Part shown: in pieces, positions 59,601 through 64,000 of the stretch | How positions within the stretch are numbered: position 1 is the first letter of the stretch | Layout of the letters: each line of letters opens with the position of its first letter | Assembly (NCBI GenBank): GCA_036937835.1 | Contig: CM072873.1 | Span: forward strand, 8,516,001-8,580,000 | Length of the DNA: 64,000 nucleotides | Direction: 5' to 3' | DNA from: Pampus argenteus | Taxonomy: Eukaryota; Chordata; Actinopteri; Scombriformes; Stromateidae | The notes under the pieces: generated by a model | The model's database searches: none | Told to the model about the DNA's origin: nothing | The model's input: only the letters and a program-made list of their open reading frames with translations | Made by a program: the position numbers and the translations under genes

Positions 59601-61863
59601 GGCGCAATTCAAAATACAGGAGAAGCTCTTGCAGACTCTCCACTATGCTGACAACTGGCGAGTGGGGTTAGAAAAACACATCTAATCGAAACACATTACA
59701 GTTAATGACAACAGACGCCAATGTGCAGGTCTGCTGACTATCGCCCTGTCCAATAAATGTCTCCTATCAGCTGATGGGTGTAGTGGTGGGGGAAAAAATA
59801 GAGAGAAAGGAAAGTCAGGAGGACTCGGTCGGCCTGGGGCAATGGACAGTTGAGCAGGGAGGACAGTGCTAAGCTGAAAAGTGGCTTTGTGGCTGCATGG
59901 TGTTCCTGAAAAAATGTCCCCTGTAGTCACAACAAACAGAGGACACTACACTGGGCCCAGCTCCACTGACAGGCCACAGTGTAGGAAATGGAGCTATCTG
60001 AGTGGGGGGAGAAGTATCATCAGGAAGCATCTGGTATCCTCCATGTGGGTGCTGGGGAACATCCAGGTTCAAATGGACACTGCAGTATGTGTGTGTATGT
60101 GCAGTATTATAATCAAGTGGTAGTCTGTGAGGCCGTCTCTCTAGCAGCCTGGCCTTTGGTCATGGGTTATGTCTGTTTCTCTGCTGAGGTGACAATGTAT
60201 TGAAAGATTAAGTGGTCCAGAGGTCACTGCTGATAGATGTGAAACGTGTAGCGTTGCACCTGTGATGGATTTGAGACGTGAGGAAGCCAAGTGGCAATAG
60301 TTCAGAACAGGACACACGAGAAATAAAACAATTATTTCCCTAATCAATAAACAGCATCATTTTGCAATTTATTCATTAATTAATACAATATGATAGTAAT
60401 CACATTGATCCATAACTTAATATAACATCTGTAAATGTTGTTTTGTCAGACCAAGATAACAAAATGTTTGTAATGTTTGGTTTTCTTGCTTCATAAATGA
60501 CTTAAATAAGGATTATTATTCCACCGATTGCCTAATTACTTAATCAGCTAGTTATTTTAAACACTACCCAAATATAGTATATTTAAGATGGTTGTGGTTT
60601 ACTTCTATATCACGTAGCAAAGACCACATTTACAGTGCTGATACGGAACAGCAGCCAACCAACCAACCAACCACAGCACATATTTTACCTTTTAAGATCT
60701 CTCTGGCTCTAAAGCACTTTACCCTGATAAAGACCGTCTGACTGAGCAACACATTTCATGATGGAGCAGGAGCTTATCTGGTATAGATGGGGTTTCTGAG
60801 ATGTCAGACGACAGAGTGATTACTCAGGACTAATGAGGAGACACTGTACTTCTAACTCTTGTGGTACGCCTGTATCGTGTACTTCAGTCACAGTGGGCCA
60901 ATTCAGGACATCCATGACGAGGCGAAGAGCCGGATGAGACAGTGTGGGGAAGTACGACGTCTGTTGATTACAAGTTGTTCTGCCAGTGGGAGAAAGACGG
61001 GAATGCTGCTTGTGGGGATAATGGGACTGTGATTAAGGGGGTGCGAGAGGCACACATACACATCTTGTTTAGTCTACTCCATAAGTCATGAGTGACTTGT
61101 CAAACATGACAAAATGTCAGGGACATTTGATAAGAAAAATGCTAAACTGGCCTATGGTTGAGGAGCTGGTTATCTGGAGATCAAATTATAAAACACAGTG
61201 TAAGGCACATTTACATAGTGTTTAGGATTCAGTGCCTTGTCACATATTCAGGGGTGTAACCTATAAACAAAAATGAAACAGGAAATCCACCCTGATTCAA
61301 GGCAACCATAGCAGCAGAGCAGTTTACACTAGCGACAGCCGCCACCAAACACTGTCTCTATATATATTCAATACTTAAAATCAAAGAAGGCTGTGTCTAA
61401 TCTCCATACACTTTGTCCTGACATCTTGCTGAGTCCAGAGGAGACTGAAACCCCTCCAAAATGATGCCGGTGACATAACTGACCTATATCTAAACTTTTC
61501 CTCTGACAGCTGAGCCCATGAAATCCCTAAAGTAATCCCACAATGTCAATGTGCGCAAGTAAATAGCTGCAATAACTGAAACATAAAAAGAGACTGAACA
61601 TACACTTTCAACAATACTTACTCAAAGGTGAAGAAAAGTCCACATGTAACTAGTATGAGGACAAGGGTGAGGTAGAAAACCCCAGTCTGCTTGGCCATCA
61701 TAATCCTCCCATCACAGTAAAACTTATTCCGACCTGGGAAGGACTCCCACTTCTTCCTCTTCGGGGTCCTTGTCTTGTAAGGGGTCTCCATTGGTGTAGA
61801 GCTGCGAGTGCTTATCTGGCTGTACTCGCACTCTCTCATGGACTCAGACACGCCGAGATGCAT
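25844..61863 (-). CDS. zdhhc14: Palmitoyltransferase ZDHHC14 (nine coding exons, 510 aa)
   Basis: Coding exons in transcript order are 61622-61863, 49679-49839, 39749-39901, 36447-36584, 35544-35592, 33321-33423, 32733-32842, 31137-31242 and 25844-26314. They sum to 1,533 nt with TGA and all phases close. DHHC enzymes attach palmitate to cysteines of membrane proteins in the Golgi, ER or plasma membrane. Layout: cytosolic N-terminus with the CEYSQIS motif, membrane segments at about 61-80, 90-110, 209-230 and 250-272, a zinc-binding cysteine-rich domain at about 163-205 with DHHC at 189-192 (catalytic Cys192), TTxE at 278-281 and the PaCCT-type NIFTNCC at 303-309. All key residues are present. 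The C-terminus SLHEDSVRGLVKLSSV matches human ZDHHC14 and separates it from ZDHHC18. The tail is somewhat longer than in human (488 aa), partly through a His-rich tract at 437-457. Met9 (61839) is an alternative start giving 502 aa. One intron is U12-type AT-AC. Confidence 0.95.
28207..28310. repeat. GA/GAAA-rich simple repeat
   Basis: A purine-only tract of mixed GAAA, GAGA and GACA units of about 100 bp, template for the repetitive KRERKREKER-type frame that should not be read as a gene. Confidence 0.93.
29573..29612. repeat. (CA)20 microsatellite
   Basis: An uninterrupted CA run of about 40 bp in a zdhhc14 intron. Confidence 0.95.
29842..29887. repeat. Long hairpin with 20-bp arms in a zdhhc14 intron
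   Basis: The left arm TACTACACATATAACACGTC (29842-29861) pairs with the right arm at 29868-29887 with one mismatch across a 6-nt loop, and a few more flanking bases also pair. It may be the core of a decayed palindromic transposon or a structured RNA. Confidence 0.8.
31137..31242 (-). CDS. zdhhc14: zdhhc14 exon encoding SLIDRRGFIQPDTPQ
   Basis: 106 nt, acceptor GACTAG, donor ATG/GTAAGA. It encodes residues 320-354, including NGITMYGATQSQ, a stretch shared by ZDHHC14 and ZDHHC18 relatives. Confidence 0.93.
32733..32842 (-). CDS. zdhhc14: zdhhc14 exon with the PaCCT motif
   Basis: 110 nt, acceptor CTCCAG, donor CCGAG/GTATGA. It encodes IKGSWSSKRGKDNYNPYS and then NIFTNCC, the conserved aromatic/Cys motif after the last membrane segment of DHHC enzymes. 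Confidence 0.94.
32979..33031 (-). pseudogene. tRNA-like 3' half (Ile-like), probably a pseudogene or SINE head
   Basis: On the minus strand the segment reads like the anticodon-to-3' end of a tRNA: a GGTTCGGTTCC T-arm (B-box-like), an anticodon-stem-like CGCCAGGG region and a TGGGCCA end. It most resembles tRNA-Ile. The 5' half (beyond 33031) does not fold into recognisable D and acceptor arms, so I do not call a functional tRNA. Confidence 0.4.
33321..33423 (-). CDS. zdhhc14: zdhhc14 exon encoding membrane segment 4 and TTxE
   Basis: 103 nt. The 5' boundary is an AC acceptor of a U12-type intron (intron end TGTCAC), giving SPAS/VLEVVVCFF, the family-conserved sequence at this junction. The 3' donor is GAT/GTGAGT. 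The TTNE motif is residues 278-281. Confidence 0.93.
34081..34360 (+). mobile_element. Teleost retroposon 3' region fragment inside the U12 intron
   Basis: The stretch holds the typical dispersed-fish-repeat modules CAGATGGCCGCCCACCTAGA, GGTTTCTTCCTGTTAAAGGG, AAGTGCTGCTCATGGGGGAA and a closing ATATAAATAAA tail. It is antisense to zdhhc14. The family is recognisable as a common percomorph repeat, but I cannot name it reliably. Confidence 0.7.
35212..35223 (+). repeat. G12 homopolymer
   Basis: Twelve consecutive G residues follow an AGGGA lead-in, inside the U12 intron. The run may form intermolecular G-quadruplexes and is prone to sequencing-length error. Confidence 0.9.
35544..35592 (-). CDS. 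zdhhc14: zdhhc14 49-nt exon before the AT-AC intron
   Basis: Acceptor CTCCACAG, donor GCCAG/ATATCCTTT. It encodes SSNRSGFLKALKNSPA, the luminal loop between membrane segments 3 and 4. Being short and flanked by an unusual donor, it could be missed by automatic gene finders. Confidence 0.9.
36391..36412. repeat. (TG)11 microsatellite next to a zdhhc14 exon
   Basis: A short TG run about 35 bp into the intron after the catalytic-motif exon (minus-strand CA). Confidence 0.93.
36447..36584 (-). CDS. zdhhc14: zdhhc14 exon with the catalytic DHHC motif
   Basis: 138 nt, acceptor CATGCAG, donor TTTTAA/GTAAGT. It encodes ERFDHHCPWVGNCVGRRNYR and membrane segment 3. The DHHC Cys forms the acyl-enzyme intermediate. 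Confidence 0.96.
   Translation of the reverse strand, partial: NVLTTTVPGWGTAWEGGTTVSSTCSSSRSPSSPSSSSPLSSRTSF
36585..39748 (-). other. zdhhc14 intron 3 (3.2 kb)
   Basis: No nested gene was recognised. It contains a strong 13-bp-arm hairpin (38707-38746) and two less AT-repetitive, complex blocks (about 37560-37720 and 38330-38520) that could be conserved non-coding elements. Confidence 0.6.
38707..38746. repeat. Perfect inverted repeat, 13-bp arms
   Basis: GAATAATACCAGT (38707-38719) is exactly complementary to ACTGGTATTATTC (38734-38746). The 14-nt loop contains a further CCC/GGG pairing, so the hairpin can reach about 16 bp. It may be a transposon-derived palindrome or a structured RNA. 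Confidence 0.85.
39749..39901 (-). CDS. zdhhc14: zdhhc14 exon with the first part of the cysteine-rich domain
   Basis: 153 nt, acceptor TTCCTAAG, donor GTGG/GTGAGT. It encodes GYRPPPRTKEVVINGQ, then YCFTCKIFRPPRASHCSLCD, with the zinc-ligand Cys and His residues in place. Confidence 0.96.
39902..49678 (-). other. zdhhc14 intron 2 (9.8 kb)
   Basis: No nested gene was recognised on either strand. It is AT-rich with short simple repeats (CT near 44606-44636, GA at 47841-47862 and a large GA/GACA tract at 49318-49446). A block at about 48530-48620 has homeodomain-type TAAT motifs and could be a regulatory element. Confidence 0.6.
49318..49446. repeat. (GA)n/(GACA)n simple repeat
   Basis: A purine-rich tract of about 129 bp with interspersed GACAGA and GAGAGC units, 230 bp downstream of the membrane-segment-2 exon. 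It produces long repetitive frames on both strands that are not genes. Confidence 0.95.
49679..49839 (-). CDS. zdhhc14: zdhhc14 exon with membrane segment 2
   Basis: 161 nt, acceptor CCTCCTAG, donor CAGATAG/GTAAGA. It encodes TPAIPVIGGMLFLFVLGT and SFSDPGVLPRASPDEAADLE, close to the vertebrate ZDHHC14 consensus. Confidence 0.96.
49840..61621 (-). other. zdhhc14 intron 1 of the coding region (11.8 kb)
   Basis: This is the largest intron. Apart from a CA microsatellite (55555-55576), small tandem units such as GATGCAG repeats near 59587, and CCAA repeats near 60656, I see nothing recognisable. Open frames within it are short and without family resemblance. Confidence 0.6.
55555..55576. repeat. 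(AC)11 microsatellite
   Basis: A short uninterrupted AC run in the large zdhhc14 intron. Confidence 0.93.
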
Positions 61864-61915
61864 CAATTTCTGATTGAAATCCGACGCTGAATAAGTCCCG
61901 GGGGCAGATGTGCCT
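61622..61915 (-). CDS. zdhhc14: zdhhc14 first coding exon with start codon and membrane segment 1
   Basis: The exon starts after TGCAG at 61916-61917 and ends at TTTGA/GTAAGT. The first ATG in frame is at 61861-61863; the 52 bases before it are 5' UTR in frame. A stop in the inferred upstream exon rules out an earlier start. The ATG context is weak (T at -3), as is that of Met9, so leaky initiation between the two is possible. Confidence 0.9.
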
Positions 61916-62439
61916 CTGCAAACAGAATAAAACCAAGTCAGTTGAGCAGAAAGGCTTTAAGTTCACAAGTTTTCAGACCAGTGCCTGGGGGCGAGTGTAG
62001 ATGGAGGGGTGAAAAAGTTTGTGAAAAGTGCACAGACAGGCTCCCTGTTATTAATAACATGTAGCATAGCTAATCTAAAGAGCCTCAAGTGAGTTTGGTG
62101 AAGCAGCATATAAAACAATACAGCAGGTTTAGCCAACACAACGTTAGCTAACTTAACATATAACTTCACTAGCGGCTCACTTATGCCATAGCTTAACATT
62201 ATTTGCGCCTTTGTTAGCAAGCAACCTGGCTAAAGTACCGCTAAAGGCTAACACGGCTAGCAAGTTGATAAAAAAAATGACTTAATGTTAGCAGCAACTT
62301 AATTAAACGCTAGCTCGCTGACTTCTCACTTCACTCACATAACTGCACACGTTTTGTTTATTCTACTTCTCACACATAAGAGGAGTTAAAACGAGGAGTT
62401 TTTAGTGTGCTGTCAAACATATAACATTAGAGGCACCAC

Positions 62440-63070
62440 GGCTTCACCTCCCGGTGTTATATTTGTAGCCGCCGCCTGAAGCGACAGTTGAAGCGCTGCC
62501 TTACCGAAGGAAAGTAGACGTTGGCTGTGTCGGGGTGTTGTCACGTCGTAGCTGCTCCTTTCCGTTACCCAGGTTTGTTACGAGCCGAGGACAAAGGGGA
62601 GAACATCATGTTTTTAGGAGTTTAAATGGTAAACAAGGCTGAGGTTGAAATGTGCGGCTCGTCGCCGAAGGAAGAACTTCGCCTATAAAAAAAAAAGGGG
62701 GGAAGACAACCCCAGAGAAAAGACCTCACGGCGGGGTGATCTCAGACGAGCTCCAGCATCATGACTGGCCGTCGTACAACAGACACGGAGCAGCACCGTG
62801 CAGCCATATGTCCAAGTGTTTCACAACAACAATCGGTGACTAATCATCAGAAATCTTCCACCAGTCGGACGCAAAAAGTTACGACATTCCCCAAGAAGCG
62901 TGCAGGCAAACCAGCCGACGACCCTCCGTTTAACGCCGATGTCCCCTCTCCACACACACACACACGCACACACACACTGCTGCCACCCTCGCAAACAACC
63001 AACATCAACATGGGAGCAGAGCAGAGCCTCCCAGCCTGCTCCTCCCCCTCCGACCGAGGCTCAAGTCACT
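62440..63070 (-). promoter_or_regulatory. CpG-rich promoter region of zdhhc14
   Basis: CpG dinucleotides become frequent here compared with the AT-rich flanks (for example CCGCCGCC, ACGTCGTA, CGCCGAAGG). Together with a splice donor at 62503-62504 (minus) this suggests a CpG-island promoter and first non-coding exon for zdhhc14. The transcription start cannot be fixed from sequence alone. A short divergent open frame on the plus strand (62761-63075) has no recognisable product. Confidence 0.55.
62505..62640 (-). other. zdhhc14: Probable 5' UTR exon of zdhhc14, start uncertain
   Basis: The exon ends at CTTCG/GTAAGG (last base 62505), a strong donor, and would splice to the acceptor at 61916. 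In the resulting frame an in-frame TGA lies at 62606-62608 with no ATG after it, so the main start is in the next exon. A 14-codon upstream ORF starts at tandem ATGs (62604-62609) and stops at 62565. The right boundary given here is arbitrary. Confidence 0.5.
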
Positions 63071-64000
63071 ATTAACTGAGAGGAGAGCGTGAAGGAGGAC
63101 GGGCTGTTAAAAGGGTTCCCAAACCGTAGTTCGGGGACCTCCAGGCGTCCATTAAATGGGGTCCTTGTAGCAGGGGCGTGTCCGATGATGGGTTTAGGGT
63201 GATGGGGTGGGTGGAGATCACATGTAACAAAAAGCCCCTGGTCAGACTCAAACTAGCAGCTTTTTCTTCATATACAGTAAATAAACAAGATGTCTGTAAA
63301 ACTTGACAGGACCCATTGAGTGGTCAACTAATACTACTGTACGAGGGGAACATGCAACAATTCTCACTGATTGCATAGTCTCATAGTTGGGTATCCAGTT
63401 CTTATCAAACATCCAAAACTAGTCTAGACATGTCCCCATCCCTTTTATCCAAAGGGATCCCCAGAAAAAAAAAACACACTTTAAGTAAAAGTCTGGACAG
63501 TGAAATAGAAAGCACAATTATTATATTTATCAACCTTCATAAAGTAAAAAAAAAAAAAAACTATAAGGTGACAAAACAAATGTTATTGACAGCAAATCAT
63601 TAAATAAATGGAGGTCACAGACATGCAGTCATGTTGCCAACTATCTCATGCCCCGTCGTTCCCACGCTACACCACATTTCACAAGTAATTTCCTGTTGAG
63701 CTCGAGCATGAACACAAACGGTCGTCACTTCCTCATCCTTCTCCGTCGTCATCCCTCCTCCGAAACACTGACACTGATATGCACAAAAACACAAATACAT
63801 GCACCTCCTCATTTCGCTCTTAAAGCACTCCCCCAAGTGGTTCAAGCTCACTGACTCCCACAGACATACAATTACCGCTTTCTCTGAAAAGAACCACTAG
63901 TCTGGCTGCATGCCGTGTTATGTGAGAGGACGTCATTGTTAGGACTCAAACACGAGAGGACGACATTTATTCTCACTGTACTTTTATGTGCTGCCAACGC
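63071..64000. other. Flank upstream of zdhhc14, nothing recognised
   Basis: AT-rich DNA returns beyond about 63.2 kb, with A-runs at about 63467 and 63548. No coding exon or RNA gene was recognised. Confidence 0.5.

Noticed and set aside
62761..63075. A 104-codon plus-strand frame starting in the CpG-rich zdhhc14 promoter
   Set aside because: No recognisable product, includes CA-repeat-derived His/Thr runs, and high GC favours chance open frames. A divergent transcript is possible but unsupported.

Overview
The window looks like teleost fish nuclear DNA. The protein-coding genes are split by GT-AG introns, the intergenic and intronic DNA is AT-rich, and there are many dinucleotide and trinucleotide microsatellites. 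Two copies of fish-type retroposon 3' tails are present. The encoded proteins align from memory with vertebrate NT5C1A, ISG12/IFI27, galectin-8 and ZDHHC14. No species can be named from sequence alone.

Layout, left to right. Positions 1-9,150 hold no coding exon I can support: microsatellites, possible regulatory clusters and unassigned DNA. Positions 10,136-14,532 (+) hold a complete six-exon gene for cytosolic 5'-nucleotidase 1A (369 aa), with a CCAAT box and RFX X-box about 0.9 kb upstream. Positions 14,533-17,120 are 3' UTR and spacer with one retroposon tail. Positions 17,125-19,574 (-) hold a tandem pair of interferon-inducible ISG12/IFI27-like genes. Each has four exons with identical exon lengths and phases and encodes 95 aa, and each has interferon-response-type motifs just upstream. 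Positions 20,545-23,456 (+) hold an eight-exon galectin-8 gene (296 aa). Positions 25,844-61,863 (-), with a probable 5' UTR exon ending at 62,505, hold a large palmitoyltransferase gene, zdhhc14 (510 aa). It converges tail-to-tail with galectin-8 and its likely promoter is a CpG-rich block near 62.4-63.1 kb. The last 0.9 kb shows nothing I recognise.

I assembled every exon of the five genes by hand. All splice phases close and all reading frames stay open, so the models are internally consistent. The most notable structural observation is a textbook U12-type AT-AC (minor spliceosome) intron in zdhhc14: the 5' site reads ATATCCTTT, the branch site TTCCTTGAC, and the 3' end AC 14 nt after the branch A. 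The other introns of the gene are GT-AG. Other points of interest are the paired ISG12 genes with interferon-response motifs, an Asn-to-Ser change at a sugar-contact position in the galectin-8 N-terminal domain, a His-rich tract in the ZDHHC14 tail, a 5' UTR upstream ORF with an in-frame stop that fixes the ZDHHC14 start, and two long intronic hairpins.

The five genes do not form an operon or a pathway. Two of the themes, ISG12 and galectin-8, touch innate defence, but their adjacency alone is not evidence of a joint function. I found no clearly undescribed multi-gene system here.
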